Assembly (NCBI GenBank): GCA_019155185.1
Contig: CM032816.1
Location: 12,506,848 to 12,570,847, forward strand
Length of the DNA stretch: 64,000 nt
Direction: 5' to 3'
Origin: Beaufortia kweichowensis
Taxonomy: Eukaryota > Chordata > Actinopteri > Cypriniformes > Gastromyzontidae
The notes below the pieces were generated by a model that worked only from the letters and a program-made list of their open reading frames with translations, was not told where the DNA came from and did no database searches. Made by a program: the position numbers and the translations under genes. Below, one piece after another: positions 1 through 18,388 of this stretch. Numbering within the stretch: the first letter of the stretch is position 1; every line of letters starts with the position of its first letter.

Positions 1-580
1 CCGTTCAGACTACATACACAGAACAAGCATTGCAACAAAACCGTGTGTATCATCTGGGGTTGAAATAGTTTTAGGAACAATTAGAATGAAGATTGTTCAG
101 TGTGAATGACACTCATGTGTGTAAAACTCTCTGACAGATGAGTGAAACTGTGTGTCTCGTGTAGCAAAAACTAAATCATTTTAGATTTAAAAACAGTTTG
201 GGGGACTGACTGTATTAGGCATCAGAAACAGCTCATATATGTAATTCTTCTGAATATGTTCTCATCTATAAATACTGCTTTAATTCAATAAGATCTGATT
301 GATTCAATGCAAGTGTAAACACTCTCAGTTCTTCTGGCCTTATATGGCATTATTATAGAGAAAAGCATGAATTAAATTCTTCTATGGAAGTCGAGGCTTC
401 ATGCCGACCGCTGACACTAACAGTCAACTTCAGCTTTGCTGTGTTTGAATAACGTATGTGAAGATTCTCATTCTACACAATATTAACATTCAGACACATC
501 TGAGTCTCCAGTCTGATGACTAAAGATGCAGATCTGAAGTCACTAGCTGCAGTTACTCAGTTACACAGAATCTATCTATC
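1..580. other. Non-coding flank, nothing recognised
   Basis: AT-rich sequence without a convincing exon, RNA gene or known repeat. It leads into the CA microsatellite that begins at about 582. Confidence 0.6.
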
Positions 581-1555
<975 letters not shown>

Positions 1556-1556
1556 T

Positions 1557-1645
1557 ACCTCGCTCTGTTGCTTGCGCTCTTCAGGACTGCAGTAGTTTCT
1601 CATTTTGTGAAATCCGAGCTGAGGAAAGACGGCATCTACTCTCAT
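1557..1645 (-). CDS. Possible first coding exon of an unidentified gene
   Basis: On the minus strand an ATG at 1645 opens a 29-codon frame (MRVDAVFPQLGFHKM...) that ends ...KQQSE directly before GTATGTGTG, a good donor. An in-frame stop lies upstream, so this would be the first coding exon. Upstream (about 1845-1945) the minus strand shows an ATTGG/CCAAT-type box, a TTTAAAG box and a relatively CpG-rich stretch, compatible with a promoter. The rest of the gene would lie left of the window, across the CA array. I do not recognise the peptide, and the exon could be chance. Confidence 0.3.
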
Positions 1646-4070
1646 GATCCGGCAGCTCTTCCTCTCGTTTCTTCTTCCTCCTGATGTTTCTCAGAGTTTA
1701 TTCCACAGATCGAGAGACTCTGTTGAACTGGAGATCCAGCTGCAGGGAACTTTATCTTTCTCCAGTGTTTCTGCCTTCCTGCCCCCCCACCCCTCATCTT
1801 TCCCATCGGAGACTTTCTCCACCTCCAAACCCCCCACTGCTGAACTAATCTGCAGCCGGACGAGCGATTGGACGCCTGGTTGCCGTGGAGACGGAGCGTC
1901 CCGCTTTAAAAGCCAAACAGAGCCACAAAATTCCATCCATCCGCATGAGCGGCAGATAGAGTTTCTGAACACTTAAAAATCTTCCTGTGGGAAAAACAAA
2001 ACACACATGAGATCTCACTGATATCTCCATTTAACAGCACAAAGCATTCAGATAAAACCAAGATAAAACATTTTCTAATTATGTTTACGACTTCAATAAT
2101 CTCACATGTGTCTCATGAGTTATAGAAAAGACAAACATCTGAGCAAACTAAGTTTCTTCTGGATATGAATAACATGAAATTACTTTACAAAACACAAACA
2201 AACAACAAAAGTAAAATAAAGTGAGAGCTTTTCTCAAAATGAACTCTTGACAATGACTTTAATTAGCTGGTGTCAGTGTGATTTTAGTGCACATTAGATT
2301 AGACATGATTCACTACAGACAACAACACATCCAGTGTAAATATGAACCGGTGTTAATCCAGGTTATCTCTCTTTTATTTACTTCTCCTAAAATATGACGT
2401 ATTCTCATTCGACACATTATTAACATTCAGACACTTCCAAAAGATCAATTAAAAATTAAAACAAAAAGTGCAAAACTACAAAAATAACTGTATTTCTTAA
2501 AGATCATAGAGGAATTAGATGTAAGTTTAAGGCACTGTTGTCATCTATTCTGTACAACATTTCAATTATTTCAACACTTTCTTCTCTCTGAAGAAAAGTC
2601 TTCTTAGAAAATCATCTATATATAACCAAAACACAGATCTGAACAACCTGTGATGTAACATGAAAAGCTTTTTAACCTCCAGAAACACTAAATCATGTTT
2701 CTAGATAAGAAGAGGTTCCGGTGAACCAGAGAAGAACCAGAGAAGAACCATTTTCTGTTGCTCATGTGTTTTTCCTGCCCGCAGTGGACTGGTTTTAACA
2801 TGAGATGTGGGTCTTTGGGTGGGAGGATCTAATGGATCCAGTGTAAAGATCTCTGTGAGATCCAGTTACACACACACAGATTTAATATAATCAATGTGTT
2901 GTGTTGCTCTCTTGGGCAACAAACTAAATACATATACACTGTCAAAACTTTTTTGCAAAATACAATATAAAATATTTGACACAGAATGTATTGATTATCA
3001 ATACATGATATTAAATCATATCATCTGTTTATATTTGACTAAAGCCCTGTTGACACGAGTTATCTATTTTAAAAATACACATGTGTTATGAATGTGACAA
3101 ACAAAATCAACATACTTTCTAAGATTTCTGTGAATTAAAATACACGAATGACGAGGACGAAAAACCTTTGATAAAAACTTCATAGGTTAATATTTGCATG
3201 AAATTGCACACATATATTCAAAAGCTCAGTAAAGTTTGTTTCCTCATCATTTAGTGTGTAATCGACTGAAGTAATAATCTCCTATAAGAGTGTGACGTCA
3301 CGACACAGAATGTAAAACACAATGAAGTTGATTATGAATGATAAACATATAATACTATAATACTCACTCACGCTATAGCGACAAACATTGATCATGTGTG
3401 ACGTCACAGCACCACGAGATCAAACAGAACCGTCTGACCCGTTTGATTATTGAGTTTAGAAAACCATCAGACCACTATTTTGAAATGTTACGCTGACTTC
3501 CGGTTCTTCTGAAACTGCAGTGTGTGATTCTTGTCTCTTTATCACCATCTCTGTTTGAAACATTAAATTGCAGCTTTACTTTGCCTACTTTTATTCACAC
3601 GGGTTTAAGTCAAACTTACATTTCACTGATATAATTTTACCATTGAAAGTCAAAACAGGTTTATTTCTAGGGCAAATTTGCATTTATTGCAGCTTTATAG
3701 AAGGAGCCTTTGTGTCAAAGACGGATTTTTATCAAATCCAGAGAACTACTGAAACCGTTCAGAAATGATAAATCCCTGAAATGATCGTTTTCTTTCTGTA
3801 CTTCCATTTGAAAACCTCCCTGCAGCAAGTCTCCTGATAGTCTCCAGATCCCACTTTAAAAGTTAAAGGATGGAGGAATGCGTGTAGGACACGAATTAAA
3901 GTCTAGGTTTTATAGTGATCATATCAAAGTCACGCTGATATGCTCATTTTAAACTTTAATGAGTATTCATTTAAAGAAACAAGACATCTGCTAATGAATT
4001 ATCCATCTACAAACATTAAAACATCATAAAGCAAAAACATCACAAGGCTTCAAAAGGATTTACATGCTTT
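1646..4070. other. Intergenic region, no gene seen
   Basis: AT-rich DNA. No exon with conserved protein character was found on either strand. The only notable signals are two perfect TGACGTCA palindromes at 3293-3300 and 3399-3406, listed separately, and an ETS-like CTTCCGG near 3498. Confidence 0.5.
3293..3406. promoter_or_regulatory. Pair of perfect CRE palindromes
   Basis: TGACGTCA occurs at 3293-3300 and again at 3399-3406, both within a GTGTGACGTCAC-like context. This is the full cAMP response element bound by CREB/ATF factors. Two copies 106 bases apart in otherwise AT-rich DNA are unlikely by chance, but no transcript start is obvious next to them. They could be a distal element or a promoter of an unseen transcript. 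Confidence 0.4.
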
Positions 4071-4074
4071 CAAG

Positions 4075-4080
4075 TTTATT
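4075..4080 (-). terminator. Poly(A) signal of the alpha-tubulin gene
   Basis: AATAAA on the minus strand (TTTATT on plus), 34 bases after the tubulin stop codon. It is the first canonical hexamer downstream. Confidence 0.7.
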
Positions 4081-4114
4081 AAGGCAAAAGTGCATTACAA
4101 AAGAATGACAATCT

Positions 4115-5715
4115 TTAATACTCCTCTTCTTCATCTTCACCACAATCTTCTGTAGAATCAGCACCAACCTCCTCATAATCTTTCTCCAGCGCAGCCATGT
4201 CCTCCCGCGCCTCCGAGAACTCTCCCTCCTCCATCCCTTCACCCACATACCAGTGCACAAAAGCTCTCTTGGCATACATCAGGTCAAACTTATGATCCAG
4301 ACGACTCCACGCTTCAGCGATGGCCGTGGTGTTGCTCAGCATACAGACGGCTCTCTGCACTTTAGCCAGATCTCCTCCAGGGACGACGGTGGGCGGCTGG
4401 TAATTGATGCCCACTTTAAACCCTGTGGGACACCAGTCTACAAACTGGATGGAGCGGCGGGTCTTGATGTTGGCTATGGCAGCATTCACGTCTTTTGGAA
4501 CGACGTCACCGCGGTAAAGCAAACAGCAGGCCATGTATTTTCCCCGGCGTGGGTCACACTTCACCATCTGGTTTGCAGGCTCAAAGCAGGCGTTGGTGAT
4601 CTCCGGCACGGAGAGCTGCTCGTGGTATGCCTTCTCTGCAGAGATGATGGGAGAGTAGGTGACCAGAGGGAAATGGATACGAGGATACGGGACCAGGTTG
4701 GTCTGGAACTCCGTGAGGTCCACGTTGAGCGCACCATCAAACCTCAGAGACGCCGTGATGGACGAGACGATCTGTGCGATGAGCCGGTTCAGGTTGCTGT
4801 AGGAGGGACGGCCTATATCCAGGTTTCGCTTGCAGATATCAAAAATGGCTTCGTTATCCACCATGAAGGAGCAGTCGGAGTGCTCGAGGGTGGTGTGCGT
4901 GGTGAGGATGGAGTTGTAGGGCTCCACCACAGCGGTACTGACCTGCGGGGCAGGATACACAGAGAACTCCAATTTGGACTTTTTGCCATAATCTACAGAC
5001 AGACGTTCCATCAACAGAGATGTAAAGCCAGAACCTGTTCCTCCACCAAAACTGTGGAAGATCAGAAAGCCCTGAAGACCCGTGCACTGGTCCGCCTAAA
5101 AAAAAAAAACATCTTAAGTTTGGTCAGGAACTCAGTAAAAGATACAACTCACCATTTTTCTCATGCGGTCAAGCACAGGGTCTATAATCTCTTTGCCAAT
5201 GGTATAATGACCACGAGCATAATTATTAGCAGCGTCTTCTTTGCCAGTGATGAGCTGCTCAGGGTGGTAAAGTTGACGATAATGTCCATTACGAATCTCA
5301 TCTACAAATAAACATTCAACAGAATGAAAACACAGTCATCATATCATCGAGAACTGCATACAAGAAAATCAAGAGTCAAACAGTCTTACCAACAACTGTT
5401 GGCTCAAGATCAACAAACACGGCTCGAGGAACATACTTTCCAGCACCAGTTTCACTGAAGAAAGTGCCAAAAGAGGAATCAGCCAGCGAGCTGCCTTCAC
5501 TGGCCACGGTTCCGTCCGGATTGATGCCGTGTTCCAAACAGTATAACTCCCAACATGAGTTACCAATCTGAACACCTGCTTGACCAATATGTACAGAGAT
5601 ACACTCCCTCTGGATTAAATGACAGTAAAACACACAGTCCCTTTAATCACAGATGAAAAATATTTAGAAGTTTTATTTCTACAATGATATTATCTTAAAT
5701 AATCCATCTCACCAT
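4115..5715 (-). CDS. Divergent alpha-tubulin
   Basis: Alpha subunit of the tubulin heterodimer, the GTP-binding building block of microtubules. The minus-strand exons are 5713-5715 (ATG only), 5390-5609, 5153-5301 and 4115-5095, giving 450 residues, normal for the family. A first exon holding only the start codon is typical of vertebrate alpha-tubulin genes, and ATG is followed here by GTGAGA. Visible features are the MREC start, SFGGGTGSGF (the glycine-rich nucleotide-binding tubulin signature) and a very acidic tail ending in EEEEY. The loop that carries acetylatable Lys40 in standard alpha-tubulins reads ASEGSSLADSSFG and has no lysine. The tail and loop differ from the common tuba1 type; it resembles tuba8 or other divergent fish paralogues. 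I cannot name the exact paralogue. The gene is head to head with adck2, with about 0.9 kb between the start codons. Confidence 0.93.
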
Positions 5716-5859
5716 TGTGCTCTAATGTCCCAATAAACAAATCAAACTTGAGCCTTTTAAACCCTGCAATTAAAAGCAAAATGTCACTATTCTACTTTTT
5801 TTAATCTAACTTATTTTAAAGTTAATCACTGGTTATTTTGCAGAAAAAAACACCTTACC
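5713..5859 (-). promoter_or_regulatory. Possible 5' leader / promoter of the tubulin gene
   Basis: Reading the minus strand, TTGCAG|GG at 5763 is a fair acceptor and AAAG|GTAAGG at 5859 a fair donor, so a small leader exon at 5713-5763 with a 95-base intron is possible. Alternatively the GGTTTAAAAGG at about 5755-5764 is a TATA-like box placed about 40 bases before the ATG. The sequence alone does not decide between them. Confidence 0.35.
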
Positions 5860-6389
5860 TTTAGCAGAACATTAAAAATGTTCAGCTGGTGTTTATTTAT
5901 ATTCATCAGCAGGGTGTGGCTTTCATTCGTCATCATGAGCTAATGAGCAGCTCTAGTGTCGATCACAACACACTTTATGATAGAAATAATGATCTACATT
6001 TACTGTCGTACGTAGAATTTAAAATGTGTATTTTTCACTTAAGCATTACAAACAAGCGAACAAGATTCGTTTTTACAAGACACAAATATTCCATGTAGTT
6101 TTCTAATCTGAGCGGAACTAATGTTGCAGACTCAGAATCACACGGAGCGATTAATCAGCCGGACCTGAGGAAAAGACAAATATTTCATGACAAATATATG
6201 AATGAATTTAAATGAATTCCTGCTGAAATCGTGCGATAAACGGATGAAAGTAAAACAGCATGAATGTGGGCATCTGGTGCAAAAATGCGATAGGATGAAA
6301 TGAAGTAGGATGCGTTTTATTACGTGTTTAAACCCTCAGCTGTGGTTAGCTGCATTGATATGAGTATGTGATTACATGAATTGTGTTTC

Positions 6390-6397
6390 TGACGTCA
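6390..6397. promoter_or_regulatory. CRE palindrome upstream of adck2
   Basis: A perfect TGACGTCA lies 264 bases before the adck2 start codon, in the 0.9 kb spacer between the divergent tubulin and adck2 genes. It may serve either promoter. The rest of the spacer (5860-6660) is AT-rich and shows nothing else I can name. Confidence 0.4.
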
Positions 6398-6660
6398 CAT
6401 CAGTGATATAAATGTTTCTCATAGACGATCATTTCTGTTGTGCTGCTTGTATTTGTGACATACATGTTGCTGACACATGCACAACTGTTTTGCAGTAAAC
6501 ATGACCTCATAGTGTTACAAAGTGAAGCGTTTATAAGTTATCTGACATGTGCATGATGTTGATATGTTGTAAGTCATTTTAAAACCAGGCACTGAACAGA
6601 ACATAAACTGCAGACACAGTCGAATTGTTTAATGCCTAAATATTAAACATCTGTGTAAAA

Positions 6661-9364
6661 ATGTCTGCATTCTGCACAAAGCATCTTTTGCAGAGCATTA
6701 GGTGTACAGCTCACAGGGTGTCTGTGTCCATTCGACTCCCAGTCAGCAGAACGGTTTTTATCAAAACTGCTCAGCTATCCAAAGTCCCCAAAGCGGGTCT
6801 GTTCTGTTGGACCGCAGGCAGCATCGCATACGCCGCTGTCCCTGAGGTGCTGTGTCAGCAGAGGACCCTGGAGAGAAAGTCTGTGGCCCGGGTGCAGGTC
6901 CACAGGTTGGTGTTTGTCCTGCGTCTGGGACTCCGTGCCTTGGTGCTTCTTCTAAAGTTTAGTCCTCTTCTGCTTTTGTATCCACTGACTTTACTTTCTC
7001 AGCGCTGGGCGTCACATTGGTTGGACGCCCTGCTTTGGGTCACGGAGACCTCTGGACCCACTTTTATCAAGCTGGGCCAGTGGGCCAGCACCAGACGGGA
7101 CATCTTCTCGCAGGACTTCTGTGACCGTTTCTCAAGGCTTCATGTACGAGTAAAGCCTCATTTGTGGGCTCACACCAAGCAGTGTCTAAGGAGAGCGTTT
7201 GGAGAGGACTGGAGGCAGATCTTTGTATTTGACAGTAAGGAGCCGGTTGGGTCAGGCTGTGTGGCACAGGTGTACCGTGCTAAGGCCAGGGTGGGGAATA
7301 TAGATGATCCAGCATTTCAGCAACTGGTGGAGGAACTGGATAAAAACAGTCTCATGGAGGCTTGGGAGATTCCTGGTCTTGGAGGAGCACTGAGCGATCT
7401 TTGGGAAGAAACTGTAGACATCAAAGAGAGACCAATCATTCAGAGAGAACGCTCGGAAGATGAGCATCTGATACCTGTGGCGATTAAGGTAAGATCTCCA
7501 TTTGGAAAAAAAGTAGTCTAAAAAGTAAGTTTTTTTTTTGTCATAATTTTTTGGCACAATTTAAATTTTATTTTTGCCCTGTTGGATAGCACATGATGGA
7601 TAGATGATGGGTTTGACACAATTTATAGATTGACCATCTTAGTCAGGCTGGTTAGAGATGTTGTAGCACCTTGAGGCAGCAACGAAACCAACACCTGTGT
7701 GCTCCTGTGACCAAAAGCAAACTTGACCAACACAATATGTTATAATCTTTTTCCACGGGTGTTCAAATAAAATTGCTTTGAACTTTAACCAGGTTCTTCA
7801 TCCTGGAATCAGAAGGCAGGTGCAAATCGATCTGATTCTAATGAAAGCTGGAAGTTTATTCCTCAACTGTTTGCCTGGCATCAAGTGGCTCAGTCTGCCT
7901 GAAATTGTCCAAGAGTTTGAGAAGCTCATGACCAAACAGGTACTCATGCCTCTATAAAGAAGATTTTCATTGATGCTAATGCTGGACTATATCAAGTGAT
8001 TTTGTTTTTTGATGTGTCTGCAGATTGATCTCAGGTTTGAGGCCCAGAACATGGAAAAGTTCCAAAAGAACTTTAGAGATCTGGGATATGTGAAGTTTCC
8101 CACACCGCTCCGGCCGTTTGTCACCAGGACCATCTTGGTAGAAACGTTTGAGGTGACTCTTGCTATGTGGTTGTGATCACTCGAATACTTCGTTTTACAC
8201 GTCTTTCTAAAGGAGCTTAATGTTTTGTAGGAAAGTGAGCCCATCTCTAAGTACCTGAGCTCTGAGGTCCCAGCGGGGGTGAAGCAGAAAATCGCTAGGA
8301 TGGGTGTAGATCTGCTTCTGAAAATGGTTAGTAAAATCATCTTTCAGTATCATCAGTATCGTTTTTGAATTAGAATCAGTAAAACATTTGATCAACCTGC
8401 CTCATGTTTGGTGTTCACAGGTGTTTATAGATAACTTTGTTCACGGTGATCTCCATCCTGGAAACATCTTGGTGCAGGGGGGCAGAAGAGATGAGCCGCA
8501 GGACAGAGCCACACTGACTGACCTGTGGGACACTGTGGTGGTCAGCATGAGGTCGAGTCCTCCACCCCTGCAGCTGGTGCTGTTGGACGCGGGTATCGTC
8601 GCACAGCTCAGTGAGGAAGACCAGCGGAACTTCAGAGATGTGTTCACTGCTGTCGTCCTCAGACAGGTGTAGCTCAAATCTCTGCATGAAGTCACGGTTT
8701 GTGTTTTATGTGTTTTTCTTGACCATCTCATTGTTTTTTGTGCTGTCAGGGCGAGCGGGTGGCAGAGCTGATTCTTCATCACGCTCGGGCTAATGAGTGT
8801 CAGGATGTGACACGCTTCAAGAAGGAAATGGCTGAGTTAGTGGATCATGCCCTCAGTAACACTCTCTCTCTGGGCAAGGTTTGGAGTTACACACACTTTA
8901 TCACCTCCATAATGTCTCCACATACACACCTAAGAAACCAAAGTTTGGAAACATCACTTCAGTTTGGGATTTTTCTGATGGCACCTAAAGTTGTCTGATT
9001 GGAAATTATTTTTAAACTCTTTTGTAGATTCAGGTCACCGAGCTGCTGTCACGAGTTTTTGGTTTACTGATTCATCACAAGGTGAGTACGTAAAGAGACA
9101 CATACAGCAATGACAGATGTTTAATGGGCTCTTTAAAGTTTGTTTTACTCTTGAAAATATCCCAGAAAACAAACATTGATTTATGCTGTCTTGCTGTCAT
9201 TGATGTTGTTCTTTCTTTGGCAGGTGAAGTTGGAGAGTAATTTTGCATCTATGGTGTTTGCCATCATGGTCCTGGAAGGTTTGGGAAGGTCACTGGACCC
9301 TAACCTGGACATTCTGGAGTTAGCCAAACCCATTCTATTGAAGAACTGCACATCTTTCCTCTGA
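6661..9364 (+). CDS. adck2: AarF domain-containing kinase 2 (ADCK2)
   Basis: Atypical kinase-like protein of the UbiB/ABC1/COQ8 family; ADCK2 is mitochondrial and linked to lipid and coenzyme Q metabolism. The eight exons are 6661-7488, 7793-7939, 8024-8152, 8231-8326, 8421-8666, 8750-8878, 9028-9081 and 9224-9364. All junctions are GT-AG in phase 0, giving 589 residues (human about 626). The N-terminus is basic and acid-poor, like a mitochondrial presequence, with a hydrophobic segment at residues 83-112. Family motifs are FIKLGQWAS (KxGQ, about 135-143), GSGCVAQVYRAK (the modified nucleotide loop, about 196-207), VAIK with Lys276, HGDLHPGN (catalytic loop, 408-415) and LLDAG (Asp456, the DFG equivalent). 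All key residues are present, so it looks intact. Confidence 0.96.
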
Positions 9365-9428
9365 TATTTCTTCATTAAACCACCAGCATTTACTTCATCC
9401 TGTCAGACAATAATAACAGAACATGTGA

Positions 9429-9434
9429 AATAAA
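9429..9434 (+). terminator. adck2: Poly(A) signal of adck2
   Basis: AATAAA lies 65 bases after the adck2 stop codon and is the first canonical hexamer. Confidence 0.7.
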
Positions 9435-10360
9435 GAAAGATGATCAGAGAATTCAGCTTTACATATGTGGGATCAGTGTCTCATGTTGTAATGTTTGTAT
9501 GTATATGTATAATCTGGATCAATAAGAAACTGTATCATGTGATGCTAAGATTGGATTGTACTCGTGGGTCCAGGTTTGTTATGTGTTTATAGACTCGTCT
9601 AACGTTTAACCATCTGATGCATCGTTCCATAAAGAGTTGTGTACACACTTCCTGGTGTGTTGTAATATTTCATTTATCAAATGTGTTAGTCCCAAACCGC
9701 TGAATTATTTAACACGTGTTAAATACACTAAAGAAAATGTGAAGAGTTAAGATTTAAAAGCCTCTTAAATGCCACATCTGTCAAAAATGAGATAACCATG
9801 TTGAATGAATGCTCTCCACACATATTATACGTTACTCGAATAATTTTCCCTTTAAAATCCACTAAATGACACTCTGCCCAATCTGAAATATCAATTCATA
9901 GGCAAAAACCATTTAAAAGACTTTTGCATTTATACTCTTCATGTTATTGTTTACATTTAAATATACAGAAATTCCTCTTTTTTTGTTTATTGATGTTAAT
10001 TGTGAATGTATGTTAAATATCCAGTCCATATGTACATATCCCAATTAAAAAACTTAGACAAAATTTGCAGAATTTTAGTCAAATTTGTACTTTTTCTAAG
10101 GAATCCATCAGATTTAATTAACTGTAATAATCAAAGGTCAGTAAATATTTATCTAATATATAGTGCTAAAGTCAATATCTAATGTATATGTCTAAAGTTT
10201 CACATCCATGTGTCTAGATTTTATTTTTATGTAGATTATATATTTGCTAGAAACGTTCACAGATATGTTTCTGTATTTGTTATTATTTAAATATTATTAA
10301 AATATTTTTGTTAGTGAAACCTGATTATAAAAACAAAGATTGGTTATATTTGTAAATCAG
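9435..10360. other. Intergenic region between adck2 and bbs4
   Basis: About 0.9 kb of very AT-rich DNA with no exon, RNA gene or recognised repeat. Promoter signals appear only in its last 70 bases, next to bbs4. Confidence 0.6.
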
Positions 10361-10362
10361 GT

Positions 10363-10368
10363 CACGTG
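10363..10368. promoter_or_regulatory. bbs4: CACGTG E-box upstream of bbs4
   Basis: GTCACGTGGT holds a palindromic E-box of the type bound by USF/TFE/MITF factors, 67 bases before the bbs4 start codon and just before the X-box-like site. It is probably part of the core promoter. Confidence 0.45.
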
Positions 10369-10385
10369 GTCACGGACGTCTTGTC

Positions 10386-10399
10386 ATTGCCATGGTGAC
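10386..10399. promoter_or_regulatory. bbs4: X-box-like RFX site of bbs4
   Basis: ATTGCCATGGTGAC closely matches the imperfect inverted repeat bound by RFX factors (GTTGCCATGGCAAC type), 36 bases before the start codon. RFX control through promoter X-boxes is established for ciliary genes, including Bardet-Biedl genes. The palindromic core GCCATGG is intact; the outer half-site bases deviate at a few positions. Confidence 0.65.
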
Positions 10400-10434
10400 G
10401 GAAACGTTACCGGAAGTGATGAAGAGAAGCAGAG

Positions 10435-16550
<6,116 letters not shown>

Positions 16551-16622
16551 AGCTGATAGAGAGAGTTTAGATCCACAGCAGTCTGTTTATAACAGTTTTA
16601 CGGTCACACACGTGTGTGGTAT

Positions 16623-16628
16623 AATAAA
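16623..16628 (+). terminator. bbs4: Poly(A) signal of bbs4
   Basis: AATAAA 73 bases after the bbs4 stop codon. A second AATAAA follows near 16665. Confidence 0.6.
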
Positions 16629-16679
16629 CAGTCCTAAGACCTTTTTACACATAAGGTGGATGTTAATAAAAGCATCAGA

Positions 16680-18388
16680 CCTATTCTATGACATAACACT
16701 AATGTAGTAGATTATTATGTGAAACATTTTGTAAAAAACAACATTTCATTATATATTTAGTTTTTATGAGAAATGAAACTGAGCCATTTTATAACTGGAT
16801 CAACAGAAATATTTTATTGATATAAACATATTTCATACTTAAATGAACAGAGCTGTATAGACATCGTGATTAAAGGACTTTAAAGCCAGTGACCGTATAA
16901 AGACTATAACCCATACTGAACGTTTCTCAAACCAAGATATAGCCAATACAAAACCTTTACAAGCACTGTAAATACAACAGCTCCTGTAATGATTATCATC
17001 ACACAGCAGTTCAGTCTTAACCAAAGAATGAGAAAATAACACCAAAATACTTTTCCAACTTTAATGAAACAAGTATTGCTGAAATGGTTGGGAAACAAGT
17101 AAACATATTTACTGATCATAAAAGGTTATGAATGACACACAGTAATCATCTGCTAACATTTCATATTGAGTAATTAATAATTAAAAAAGCAACAGGGTTA
17201 AAAATTACTGATCTGCTAGAATATAAAGTCATGACATGAATCAATGAGAACATACAGCAGTAATGACAGAACAAATCCATTTCAATTATTTATCAAGTGT
17301 TCATTTACACATGATGCTGAAGAATACAGAATAAGACTATATCACCCCCACAACCTTAAAATCATGAAATAAAATCCAGACCACCTAATATTTAAATAAA
17401 ACACTAAACTAACCAGTTTAACATAATGAGATATTGTGTATGAGAACTATTCACTTGAGATGTTCCAGGTTCAATAGTTTTATGTGATGTGCTGTCTGTT
17501 ATCATTACAGCTCCAAATATTGTTTATGATAAAAATTAGAATTAGAATAAAAATGTATTTATGCACATCAATGGTGTTTGCTGCTCTATGTGATTATGAC
17601 AGGATGTCTCATGGCAAAACTTTCATAGTATTATAATAATATGGATGCTGGAGAAATGCATGGATGATGTCATACTGAACCCGGAACATGTCTTTTATTA
17701 TTAATATTACTTAATTTCATTACATAAGAAGTACTCGATCTGTCAGCACTGGATAAACCTGACGTGTATCTACAGTCAAGATAAAATAAGACCAAAACAG
17801 CTGGAAACTTATACCCTTTTATAAAGGAGTGTGTCACAGCTCTTTATAGATAATAGTTAAGACTGTAAAAGCGTTAAGACTTTGACTTGTCTTTCCCAAT
17901 AGCAGCCAGAGGTTTAATCTCATATCTTAACTAATAAATGATCAATGAATCATTTACCCACCCAATGACACGCAAAACCATATGACAAAAGATTCAGATG
18001 CAAAACTTGAATAAATGATGTCCAGTCATCAAACATGTCCTACCAATAACCATTTAGATTACAGTTAGTTTCTCACACCAAACAAGTTCTACAGACTTAT
18101 TTTATGGTTTCTTTTGTCATTTTAGGAGAGCTCAGCAGCCAAAATAAATCCTCTTAAAAAGAAAAATGCGGGTGTACGATACGCCTTTGAAAAACAGCGC
18201 TGGCTGCCTTACCATCTTGTATTTAGTGTCTTTCACAAAAAGAGTTTCAGACAAAAGTCTTAACAACAAAGAGAATGAGAGAGTCTGTTTCTTCAGTCTG
18301 CTCCAGTCAGGATGAAGATCTAACAGCCTGAAAGTTTCTTCATAAAGATCTGAGCGTGACCTTCATCACAGACGTCTTACAGAAATCT
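16680..18388. other. Convergent spacer with the adpgk 3' UTR
   Basis: Spacer between the 3' ends of bbs4 and adpgk. It is AT-rich and without exons. The adpgk 3' UTR must occupy the right part, but several TTTATT words make the poly(A) site uncertain (one candidate is at about 17695). Confidence 0.5.

Noticed and set aside
4253..5311. 352-codon open frame on the plus strand
   Set aside because: It is the antisense shadow of the alpha-tubulin exons 3 and 4 and crosses their splice sites; no protein family character.
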